A DNA stretch of 64,000 bases, taken from Rhea pennata (Eukaryota; Chordata; Aves; Rheiformes; Rheidae). This document shows positions 24,373 through 35,187 of the stretch, one piece after another. The position numbers and the translations under genes are program-made. Below the pieces are notes generated by a model that did no database searches, had not been told where the DNA came from, and worked only from the letters and a program-made list of their open reading frames with translations. The stretch is taken from NCBI RefSeq assembly GCF_028389875.1, contig NC_084663.1, positions 11,670,666 to 11,734,665 on the forward strand, given 5' to 3'. Position 1 is the first letter of the stretch; every line of letters starts with the position of its first letter.

Positions 24373-27019
24373 ATAAATAGATATACATCTATGCATACGC
24401 AGAAAAGTGCCACTACTGTTGTATAAAACAATGTATAACAGCTGTGCTATTGATCAACAGCACATATTTTCTGCAAAGGAGAAAAAAAAACAGGCCTAGG
24501 TACATTGTCTTTGTTTTTTTGGCGTATAGTAAACACAAACATATCTATTCTTAAATACGAATTTACGGTTTGATGTGAAAACATCATTGAAGGTTTGACA
24601 AATGAGTTCAACCACAGGCTGAAGATGGAAAGCTGTTTTCTAAGTAGACTTCTACGGAAACAAATAATCCTGCTTTCCTGTATTTAGTGTAATTCTCTTT
24701 TAGCCTATGCTAAAGCTTATCCATATTCTAGCTATGTGAACCAACAAATCTTTCTACTTTATGGACTTTTAGAGTCCTCATATTGTGAAAGCTGTTTCCC
24801 TTGCCGTTCTTCTCACTTACACATTGTTCATCCATTTGATATTTATACACACACACAAATAATTGGGGAAAAATATGAAATATTTAGTTTTGTATTAGTA
24901 TCTCAGATTTGTTCCTCAAGTGGGCAATGATACTCCTTACAAATGGTGCCTGTACAGTTTACAACAATCTACTGTGCAAGTGAATTACATTATTCTGCCA
25001 CAAAGTATGAAATTGCAGTGAAATTGCAGTGTCCGTAGCTGGGAGGCTGGAAAAGGGTTGCTATTTCGCAAGAGCATCCCATGTAATCTTGAGACTGCTG
25101 AACCCTTGAACTCCACTCTAGTGATGTCTGGGCCACGACTGAGCGGCGTTTCAAATAGGCTTTCTATATCACACTTGCACGGATGAAAAATCTGTAACTC
25201 TTCCTGAGCTATACCAAATTTTATTACTTCAGATTCTGGAAGCTAGTTATTTTGGGGATTCTTTTTATGGTTTCTATTGGTTCCTCTCCTCTGAGCATAA
25301 CACAGAAGTAGTATTAACCTCCTCTTCTACTGCCAAGTTTATAGGCTGCTTCTGCAGAATTGTATGGACCACTGAACAAAGAATGTGTAGTGTAAAATGA
25401 TCGTCTTTTTTTCTAGTAACAACAGATTTTTTTTACTTCCCTCCACCTTCTTAAGTCTGTCTTCTTCATCCCCTGGTGCATACATCTACATTTTGAGGCC
25501 TGGAAATATTGTATCTGTCTCAGACTCTAGTTGCTCAGATGGAACTTGGAAGATCTTTCTGCTGGCATTGAGCCTATAGGTTTTCCAAGTGCTTTCATAT
25601 TCAGCTCAGCATGACTGCTCTTCTCTTTTAACATATTTTCGTATGTCTTTCATTAATTTTATTGGAAGAGAAAAAAGAGATTTATAATTGAGATTCATTT
25701 AAAAATAGAGATGGGGTTCAATTTTGCTTTATATACAAAGTTCCGATGCTTCTCTGAAACTCAATATTTAAATCTGACAATGATGACTAGTTATGGCTCT
25801 TCATTATATTAGTAAAATTAGAATATCCATTCAAATGATTTCTTGTTTTTGAGTTACAAAGGAAAATCAGATTTTGCATCTTGAAGTCTTCGAATAAAAT
25901 AGGTGTTGTGTAATTATGGAGAGAGCAAAGAAACTGAAAATTTGGAACTCATAACTGAAGGTTAGATTCTTTGTTACTACCCTAAATATTTAAGCTTCTT
26001 AATTTGTGATCTTTTCAAGTTTGGATTCAAACTGAGAAGTAAGCTTGAACTGTGTGGGAAACACTGATGCAAGGAAGCTTGCCTGTTATAATTTTTAATC
26101 CAAAATGCAATAAATAAATAAGTGAAGTGAAAGTTAAAAAGTCATTGGAAATTCAGAAGCATAGAAAAAAATATATTTGTTTAAAATAGTACTCAGCATA
26201 TTGCTTGGTAAATCTAAACCTGAGCTACTGTCACATTTTTTTTTCCATGTAGTTTTCATTGCTTGCCAGAAGTTGCAGTGTAGTTGTCAAATCTAAACTT
26301 GGGGACTACATGATAGAGGCCTCTCATGAGAAATTTCTAAGAGATTTTTGCACACTCAGAAGACCCAAATAGTTCTTATTTAACACTAGAAAACATCTTA
26401 ACTTTGAGATTTTTATATGAAAAAATAAAAAGCTTTAAAGTTTTGTTTCTTATCAGTCATACTGGAAAATAAACAGTATGAACCATACAGAGATCTACTA
26501 TTTCCTTTCCGTTAAGGAAGGAAGATACATTCAAAAATGCAAAGTACACTTTCCATTTCAGTCCTGCACTGATTTCCCACAATGTTTCACTTATTAATAT
26601 TAATGGTTTCAGTGAAATCAAAACTTGATACAGACTCAGAATAAACCTATAAATATATATATATTTAATTTTGCCTATTTCCTCTCCTGAAAAACTCCAT
26701 AATAAAATGGAATTGGCAAAACAGCCTGAAGGAAGACATACTTCAGGTATTTTCAGCTCAGCTACACAGCAATAAGGAGCTAAAAATCTCACAGGTCCAT
26801 TTGCACAAGAACAGTGATATCCACTTGTCTTAATGGGTTTTCTACATCTGCTCTTGTTAGCTTTTCTATATAGTCGATAGAAATAAATAGGGTGTGAGTC
26901 ATCGGACTTGCGTTAGCTTTTTACTTTACAAGGAAATTAATTGATTCCTAAGTTTCTATTCTTCTTCAAAGATTAGAAACAGATTTTAGTTAACAAGTTC
27001 AGGTAGGAAGGTGCAACTG

Positions 27020-27120
27020 TTGAGGCAAATCCCGCTCGCGGTCTCTGCGCTATTGCTCAGATGGAGGCGCACGTATCGGCCTTGGAGTTGTGACAGCAGG
27101 ACAGAGCCTACTGACGTAAT
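27020..27120. promoter_or_regulatory. Small CpG-containing patch
   Basis: CCCGCTCGCGGTCTCTGCG, GGAGGCGCACGTATCGG and TGACGTAAT (a CRE-like TGACGTAA) fall within 100 bp of AT-rich DNA. Suggestive of a regulatory element only. Confidence 0.3.
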
Positions 27121-27229
27121 GAGAGTTTTGAAATCTCTACATTACTCTGCAATGTATATTACACATAAACATTTTCCAGCCAAGCTTTGCAGTTGAAATT
27201 ATCCTGAATTTGACTACTCTGTCCTTACT

Positions 27230-27245
27230 GGGTGAAATTTCACCC
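27230..27245. repeat. 16-bp perfect palindrome GGGTGAAATTTCACCC
   Basis: A perfect dyad. It may be the inner part of an ancient interspersed repeat, because CATTGACTTCAGTCA follows 23 bp later. A protein-binding dyad is another possibility. Confidence 0.8.
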
Positions 27246-27983
27246 TCGTAATATCTTTTTCATTGACTTCAGTCAGTTGGCCATGCACGGGTTGTGCTTG
27301 TAATTTTTTCAATCTATTCACATTGAAAAATAGCTTCTACTTTAATTAAGATTTTTTTCAGTGAAGTTATGTTTGTTGTTAGCAAGATTCAAAACTGATC
27401 ATTCCATTTTTAGGTGAGTTAATTCTGAACAGACCAATGTTTAGATTTTTATCCTCTCTCAATGAGATCCTTGCCTTTAGAAAGACTGAAATCTATGTTT
27501 TCTTTCTGTCAACTGACAAGCCAATCCTCCTCCTCCCTCAAAGAATTGTCTAAAGTAGGGATTTTTATTTGTTTGCTTAAATGAAAGAGAGAGAAAAAAA
27601 AGAAGGGGGGAAAAAAAAACTTGATCTGAAAAAAAATCACTTGAATATCCATTACTGTTATCAGGGTGTGTCAGATTAATTTTTTACCTCAGGTGTTGAG
27701 CTATATTTACTACCTTCCAGGGGAATGCCACAAGGGTTAGATCATGGTTATTCTGTCATGCAGTGTTATTAATATGTTTTTTGACATGTTTTATCTTGTA
27801 CAATTTATGAAATATTTAGAAAAGAGAAACCATACCCAGGGAATGCAGTAATGTTTATGCTAATAAATCATTCTCCTTGGTTTTGTGTTCTAGTTAAGAT
27901 GAAATAGCTGAAATGTGAGAGGCACAAGAAGAACCATCTCAAAAAAGCCAATGGCATAAAGGTAAAAGCATTTTCCTGAAAAA

Positions 27984-28042
27984 CTGAAAATTCCAGTTTA
28001 AATTTCTATGAAAATTCCAGTTTAAAATTCCAGTTTAAATTT
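27984..28042. repeat. Three tandem copies of an AAAATTCCAGTTTAAA unit
   Basis: The unit occurs near 27,985, 28,009 and 28,025, with spacing 24 and then about 17 bp, and the third copy abuts a perfect hairpin (28,040-28,066). It has no recognised family. Confidence 0.85.
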
Positions 28043-28066
28043 CAGGGGCTATGAAAGCCCCTGAAA
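28040..28066. repeat. Perfect hairpin: 11-bp stem, 5-nt loop
   Basis: TTTCAGGGGCT (28,040-28,050), loop ATGAA, AGCCCCTGAAA (28,056-28,066). The arms are perfectly complementary and end exactly where the direct-repeat block ends. There is no T run after it, so it is not a terminator. Confidence 0.9.
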
Positions 28067-28231
28067 GCTGTGTTCCAGTGATAAAAGAGGAAGACCATAA
28101 AGCACTGCCTCCATCACAGCATTACAGATCTGGCCTTGACTTTTTACAGAAGAAAACAGTTAGTAAACTTGAGTCTGAATAGCTGTGGGACCAATGGCAT
28201 TATAACTTTCAGGGAATAAAGTATTTACAGA

Positions 28232-28440
28232 TTCACACAGAATCACACAATCCTGTGATTGGTTTTGAGGTGGGAAGGGACTTCTGAAGATCATCTAGTC
28301 CCCCCTGCTCAAGCACAGTCACCTAGAGCACATTGCACAGGATCGTATCCAGGTGGGTTTTGAAGATCTCCAGAGAAGGAGTCTCCACAACCTCTCTGGG
28401 CAACCTGTGCCAGTGCTCTGTCACCTTCATGTGTGTTCAC
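28232..28440 (-). mobile_element. CR1 LINE 3' fragment, antisense
   Basis: Read on the minus strand this is a CR1 3' end. On the plus strand it begins with degenerate terminal repeats (AGAATCACACAATCC), then GGGAAGGGACTTCTGAAGATCATCTAGTCC in two adjacent blocks, and continues through CTCCACAACCTCTCTGGGCAACCTGTGCCAGTG into the end of ORF2. Similarity fades after about 28,440, either by truncation or decay. Confidence 0.85.
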
Positions 28441-29194
28441 ACTTCCACATACCTTTCCCAGCTTTTGTCTGTCATTCAGTTGCTGAAATGTCCTACTTCT
28501 TAGATGCCTGACATCCCTTGGGACCTTTACTTCAGAGTATATCAGATTTTGGCTGTGCCAGCTGAGATTTCAGAGACTCAGTTCTTCACAAGTTTTGAGT
28601 TCCCTTCCTAAAATACAGGTAGCCAGAATGGAGCAACCTAAAACAAAGAGACCTTTTTACAACCCCATCTTAAATACATTACTGCTGTATTTACTGTGCT
28701 AAATGCTCCTGCCCAGGCAGCGATCCCTGATTCCCCAGGGCGGCTGAAGTGGTGTGGTTTGTAAACATGCTCACGCTTTCTTTCTAAAGCATACTGGTGA
28801 AACCACACTACAGAGCACTTGAGAGATTCTCTTCTCTCTGGCTTCATGTGTTGCTCCTGTTCCCCTAAGACATAGCTACTATATGTGTGGGTTTTTTTCA
28901 GTACAAAGTGCAAGAAATAACAGTAGAGTGGTTTTGCAAAGAGGATTTAGTGATGCAGGCTGGCTGGAATAGCATGGAAACATTATGTAGTATAAAGGGA
29001 GCCAAATGTGGTGCAGTTTCAGCTATATTGTTTTTTGGAGCTTTTTTTATCCTTTTGGGGGAGCATGCTATTTTCAGAATTGCCCCCAGGTTTAGTCTCA
29101 GAGGAAACTATTTGATGCGCTCACACCTTTGTCTGACGTTCATTCCCTACAGCTCTGCCGAGCTCGGAGGGGAGGGGCTTGGCTCCAGAGCCAC

Positions 29195-29425
29195 ACCTCA
29201 GCACAGACACCTACCTCCAATGCCGTGGCCCACTAGATACCTAAATTGCAATAACATGATTCATGCAACACAGTCAGTAAAGTCTACGAAGTGATTCAGC
29301 TCACGATAATGTAGACACCTACAGTCAGCTGCTTCTTTCTCTAAACGCTGGTGACTGTATTGAGCAAACCTTCACAGGGTGTTAGGGGCACTTAAATGCC
29401 TAACTCATATGTAGGCACCTAAATC
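29195..29425. repeat. Dispersed CACCTA(A/C) motif cluster, possible ancient repeat
   Basis: Related words recur within 230 bp: AGACACCTACC (29,205), AGATACCTAAAT (29,235), TAGACACCTAC (29,312), CTTAAATGCCTAAC (29,391) and TAGGCACCTAAAT (29,412). The TAGGCACCTAAAT word is familiar from old interspersed repeats of sauropsid genomes, but I cannot assign a family. Confidence 0.4.
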
Positions 29426-31894
29426 AGACTTCTGAACCTGGAGCTTACGTCCACGCAAGATGTCTCTTTCTTCCTAATAACAATAAAATAATTGTATTTC
29501 ATTATTTCTTCCCCAAAAGAACTTTCCTTCAGACAGTGCTTCAGACTACATTAGATAAAAATTCCTGAATTTTGCATGACCAGTTTATATTAATGGGAGA
29601 CAAACTTTTGAGGATCTTTTTTCTTCCCCAGTTTGAATCTGACTACTTTTAGCTTTGCTCAGCCAATCATTCTTGTTTTGCCTATTTCTACATACTTAAT
29701 TAACCTTCTTACTTGATGCATCTTATGACAAAATTATTAGTCAAGTATCCTATTCAAATCTTATCTTTTGCCATCTGCAACTTGAATTTCTTAAATATTT
29801 TTCCCATTATATTCATAAGACGTCTCGTGAATAATGGAAAGGAGCTCGATTAAAGGAATCTATGCCAAGTTATTATCAGATATAGACTAAAACAAAGTTA
29901 AATGAAATTAAACATAGACAATTTTCCATAGATTAAACGAGCACAGATGTTCCTTCATTTCTGTTACAGTTGTTTTAGCACTAGCTGGACCCCTGCTGCT
30001 TGAAGGTTAAATAACAAGAAAACAAAAGTGTGCGTAAGGGGCTTCCCTTTATTTCCATTTCTTTCGATTCAGATGTCTACGGAGACTGGTGGCACATCCA
30101 TACTAATTCTACGGAGATTTTGCATTGGCCGGACCCAAACCTGGTCCAGTCTAAGCTATGAAGATGCGTCTCACTGCACCTCAGTGATAACTCCAGAGCC
30201 TCAGTAGATTTGCTACAGCATTGTGCTAACATAGCTAGCTAGCTGACACATCGGAGCTGGCTCACATCCACTTACCCTGGAGCACAGACAAAACAAGTTC
30301 AAGTCTACCTGTGTGTGTTCGTAAAAGTCAGTCCACAGCTCCACAGCCTAAAGAGGAAGAGAGTGGCTTGGGTTGAAAGCTACCCATTGCTACTTACCAT
30401 TGCTACTGCCAAAAAAGAAAAGGAAGCTGAGTATTTTGGAGAAAAGTTATGTCTTGTTTGACACAATATGCAGGGAGTGGCGCAAGGAATTTGTCTCTCG
30501 GAGAGGTGTGAAGGTGCACTTGCCCTAGGAGAGAACCCATGCTGAATGGCACAGCTGCTCCCTCAGGGTATGCTCCCTGCATTAGCCTTCGAGCCCCCAT
30601 TAGGTCAGCCAGCTGTGAATAGAAAGAAAAAACACTTGGGGGGAAAAGAAAGAAAAGCAAGGCAATGTGCATGTGTATTTGGCTCCATATTTCTCCCTGA
30701 TGAGCATTACAATTTTATTTCTTTCACGTAAGAAAGAAAATCTGTTAACAATTAAACTTCAGGTGTCTCATCCCCGTGAATTCATTTTTATTCCCAGTAA
30801 TGGCTGAATTTATAATAAACAGATCTTATATGTATCTTTTATGAATTTCAGTCAACCTCTAGGTTTTGACTTCTAATTTTCCAGCAGATTTAAACTAAGT
30901 TCACAGGAAAAGTGAACCAAGAGAATGGCAAATGAAGAGAATATTACCAAGAAAATGACAAACAAAATTATATCTCTGAAGGAGATACATAATAATTGAA
31001 TCTTGCTTGGCTTGTCTAAAAGCTATGTTAGCTATAAAAAGTGTGAATATATAGAAACCCTATGCAGAAATTCCAGCTTCTGAGGGACAGAGAGTAGTTG
31101 GAAGGGCCTAACATTTATCAAGGAATCTAAAAGCTTGTCATACATTTTTGTAGTTAAAACATAATCGCACAAGAAGATAGAACTATTAGAATAATATGTG
31201 ATGTGGAATCCATGATGTGGAATCAGTCTTCATATTTTCATTCTGATTTCTTATTTATCATTGCTTATCTTATGTTCTTATAACATTAGTACTCATGAAC
31301 AGTAATCCTCTCCACAACTTGCTGGAGTCAAATGCCAGACTCATGCTAGGAACCATATGCTTTTCTAAAGTATAGCACCTAACCTGCAGGAATTCTCTTT
31401 CTAGAGAAAAAAGATAATGATCAGACTTTTTCTTTTTACAGATATCCAACATACAACAAAAAGTCACTCTCCTGAAATCCTCCAAGATGTATAGTGTATA
31501 ACCAATGGGAGAAAAAATACAGGGCTTATTTTGCATGACTTGTGACTGGAAAGATTAAATAAAACTATTTATCATAATTTTCTTGGTATTAAGGATGAAT
31601 AATATGAAGTGAAGATTACTTGATCAAATTTCTTTTAATTTGCAAGTATGTCTTTACTCTCTGCTTCCATGGAGTCGTTGTTCAAAGCTAAACCTCATCT
31701 CTGAGCTTTTCTTTGTTTGCACTAAGGTATTTCTTCCTCCTAGTGCCAGACCACGGTCTCCTTCACTGTCTCTCAGTTTGAGACAAGATTTTAAACATCA
31801 CTTAGAAGTATAAACAGAAGACAGAAAGAGAGGGAAAATGGTAAGTTCAGTAGTAATAAAAATATTGTAAAACCTTCCCACATACTCAAAAGTC

Positions 31895-32090
31895 TTTTAC
31901 AGCTCAGAGAGATAGGGCTGTAGGAGTATCCTCATTTTATAAAAGGAGGGCAAAGGCACTTTGACACTGCCAAATCTGGCCAAAAGAAATCTTTGAATTG
32001 CCAATATCAGGGTTCAAGAGGAACGAGGACATCTCAGTCCAAGCCTGAGATCTGTAAAACCATAGCTTTACTGCCTCCTGATTGTGGAGG
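31895..32090 (+). mobile_element. MIR-like SINE relic (core to 3' end)
   Basis: TATCCTCATTTTATAAAAGG with a following GGCAAAGGCACTTTGACACTGCC block resembles the MIR segment TATCCCCATTTTACAGATGAGG...CTTGCC. Further on, TCAGTCCAAGCCTGAGATC and ACCATAGCTTTACTGCCTCC match the MIR end (CTCCAAGCCC...ACCACTATGCTATACTGCCTCC). The two matched parts lie in the correct order with an unmatched middle. Confidence 0.55.
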
Positions 32091-33698
32091 TGCTGAATTC
32101 CAGAGATTTGCTACTGTCGGACTGCAGCATTTCTTACTTACAGGAATGCCTTTGGGTGTTTTCAGAACTGCCCAAATTTGGCTGACTGCTGACTAATTTA
32201 ACCAACCGCTAATCAGGATCCAGAAATAAAGTATGCTCTGGCCCTACAGTCTAAATGACAGGATATAGGTGCATTTTCAGAGCCTATTAAATGCAAAATA
32301 GTCAGATCCTGAATCTCACAAAATGCAGCTGTGGCCACTTTCATTTTTACAGAAAGCCAGAGTCAGGAAACCTATTTTCCAATGCTAGACAAACCACCAG
32401 GAGAAAGCTGAGCCTATTGTAACTCTCTCTTCGTCCAGAAAGAATTGCACTTCAGAAGACTGGCCTTATTCAAATATTTGATGAGGCTAGGGATTGAAGG
32501 ACTAGAGTTGCCAGAGCTGTCCGGGTTTATGCTCGGATCACAGTAGATCTTTCTCCTCCAGACTTGTAAACTAGGCAGCTGTGATATGTATTGTCTTCTC
32601 ATGGATACCTTAGAAGTCTGAAGAGGAAAAGGTGTATTTTCCTTCTATCCTCCACAAAATTCTCATCGTGCAACAAAGCATGAAAGAGAAAGAGAAAGAG
32701 AAAAGGCTAGAGAAGAGAAAAACAGCGAGAGCATGACATAGTGATCTAAATGTCAGTGTATAACATAGGAGGGCTCTTAGCTCAGGTAATCTACCTGTAT
32801 TTTCTTATCCACTCTGATTCTTACAGTTTTCATCCTCTAGCAAATTTCCTGCTCAGACCCTGAGAGTTGAGTGATACAGGTTTCATTTCTCTCAGACAAA
32901 TAAGAGTCTAGAACCCAATATTCCCATTTCTGGGGAAATCGCTTCAGCATAATACCTTCCACAGCAACTGCTCTAGACTCGTATTTTTCAAAGTTGACAT
33001 TGGAGTCAAGCTTTTCCAGTAATGACTTCTTCCCAGTCACAGGATAACTGGTTTCACAGTTGAAGTACGGCTCCTCTGCGCCAATAATCCCCCAAAGAAA
33101 ATTCTAGTTGTGTGTGTTTTGGATAACAAGAAAAGCACAAGACTGACAGAGGCAATACTTCTGCTGCTCCAATCTTTGCATCATTTTCCAATGGCTTATA
33201 CAGTTGTTTTGCACCAAATCTCAAGTACCTAACATAGAATTCTGATCCCATTTTGTTAACTAGACACCTAAAAACAGGACACTGCAACATTCAACATTCA
33301 TCATTTCAGTGAACTGAAATTTTGATGTCATTTCTAAGCATTGCACCACTGAACCAGCAGTGCAATAAAAGAACTTCTCTCTTTGGTCAAAGCTTGGAGT
33401 TCAAGGCTCTCAATAAACCCAGCAATGTCATATCAAGTAGAAGTAAAAACTGTCTTTTCTCCTTTTTTAGCTCGTCTAAATCAAGTATGAGTATGAGATT
33501 AACATCAGACTTAACCTTTGATTTCAAATCTCACATCAGTATCAAACTTTTTAAGTAAAAACTTCCCATATTAATTATTTCAAAAGTGGCATAGTTGAAA
33601 GGGCCGTATCACCATTAGTTTCTTTATAACTGCTATTTAGAATATAGAGAACTAAATTAACTTTCTAATAAATACACTTTTATTTTTCTTGTTGGAAA

Positions 33699-33751
33699 TT
33701 AACTGCTTAGGAACATTAGTCCTAAACATTAAACTGCTTAGGAACATTAGT
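33699..33751. repeat. Direct duplication of AACTGCTTAGGAACATTAGT
   Basis: Two copies of a 20-22 bp unit with a 31-bp period and near identity, at the left edge of a strongly AT-rich block. A local tandem duplication, apparently recent by its lack of changes. Confidence 0.85.
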
Positions 33752-34084
33752 TATTCATTAACACATTAGCCATAGTTCATGCTGTCACAGGTATATGAAT
33801 AATAGCCAAAGAGATATTTTAAATTGCTAATGAGCAAAAAGAACTTTGGAATATTAAGGCTTAAAATGCACAGGATACTATTTGTTGTCCCTTGCATTAC
33901 TTACCATGTTATTTTATGATTCTATGATTCTGATTTTATAATATTAAACTCACCATTTTGGAGAACAAAAATTGTATTCAGCAATATTAAAATTAACAAA
34001 ATAAAAATTAAAAACTAATTTGTTCTAGATGTGCACTTACAATTTCAGAGTAATACAAATTGAATTTGCATTAGTCTACCAATA

Positions 34085-34235
34085 CGATAACACATTAACA
34101 ATAGTAGCAATCATTTATATAGTTCCTTCCAAATGAATTTTTCCATATTTTATAGAAAACTGATTATCTGTCCATTTTAGAGAGGGTTTAACCAAGGAGC
34201 TAAGAAGAGAGACTACAGAGTCAAAAATGGACTGT
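34085..34235 (+). mobile_element. Possible MIR-family SINE relic
   Basis: CAATAGTAGCAATCATTTATATAGTTCC resembles the MIR core start (AATAGCTAACATTTATATAG...) when read in two pieces. The later CCATTTTAGAGAGGGTTTAA and CCAAGGAGCTAAG resemble the ATTTTACAGA...CCAAGG part. The region is very AT-rich, so chance similarity is a real risk. Confidence 0.35.
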
Positions 34236-35140
34236 ATTTTTGATAGATTGTGGTAACTTTTGTTCTACTCAGCAAAACTCCAAAGGTATGATTATTTTTT
34301 CATTTTCTTATTTGCTTTTTATACATAACTCTGCATGAACCCAAAGATCAAAGTGAAATGTATACCATACAAGTAAAAAGATATCTATTGAAATGTTAAA
34401 TAAACCTTATTCTTACCTGAGATAGGGGGGTAAATTTAATTAGAAGGCTAATACAGTTGATGAGTATGTTAGGTTTTTATCTGGATTACATTTTATACCT
34501 GTAAAAAATGTTTGTCTACATAAACTACAAATATATAAACTATATTTAGAAATAGTTTTAAGTGAGCAGCTGAGTAACCAAATAATTAGTTAATCTATCA
34601 TTATATATTACTCTAGGTCAAGTGGTTGATTGCAATCACAGTTTGTAACCATCAATTTCACTTTTTAATGATATCCTTAAACTCATCTATAAATATTTGC
34701 ATTCATATATGAAGATATTTGCAACCCTAATAATCCCTTCTTACAACTTTATAAGAAATTTATAAAAAGTGGTTTACTGGTAAATGTGACTATACCAGGA
34801 TAAGTAGATTTTAAATTTTAAGGTCTTTCATTTATGTTGATGTAATTGACATTTTCTCCTTACTTCAGTAATTTAAACTGGTTACATGTAAGCACAAATG
34901 AGATTATACTTTTGTTTAAATGTTTAACATGCACAATTTTTATGGGATTTTATAATGTTAATACATTTCCTGTTCCTCCAACAGGAAATAATACACAAAT
35001 ATTTAAAGATAATTTGGAAAAAACAGCCACATAAAGCATTCTTATGATTGCATATAAAAACATTTAAAAACTCAAAATTATGAACATAAAAATGGTATAT
35101 TCAGGAACCTGCTAAAATTGAATATTTTGACAATTTCTAT

Positions 35141-35187
35141 TATATTTTTGAATTTGAAATTCAAAAATATAAATTCTATATAGAATT
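35141..35187. repeat. Two adjacent perfect palindromes in AT-rich DNA
   Basis: A 31-bp palindrome with a single central G (arms TATATTTTTGAATTT and AAATTCAAAAATATA, 35,141-35,171) is followed at once by a 16-bp palindrome AATTCTATATAGAATT (35,172-35,187). The neighbouring 35,192-35,225 repeats the TTCTATTATATTTT part, so the block has grown by local duplication. Confidence 0.9.

Larger units (their letters stand above)
23912..28231. other. Non-coding, single-copy-looking stretch
   Basis: AT-rich. Holds the listed dinucleotide tract, the CpG-containing patch at 27.0 kb, the palindrome at 27,230, the triplicated unit and hairpin at 28.0 kb, and a purine-rich run at 27,581-27,650. No exon is supported. 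Confidence 0.65.

Noticed and set aside
28887..29294. 135-codon plus-strand open frame
   Set aside because: No family resemblance. It overlaps the start of the CACCTA motif cluster and has no gene context.
33912..33940. Lone ATTCTATGATTCTG, like a CR1 terminal repeat
   Set aside because: There is no CR1 body on either side within 200 bp. A 14-base match in AT-rich DNA is too weak to call an insertion.
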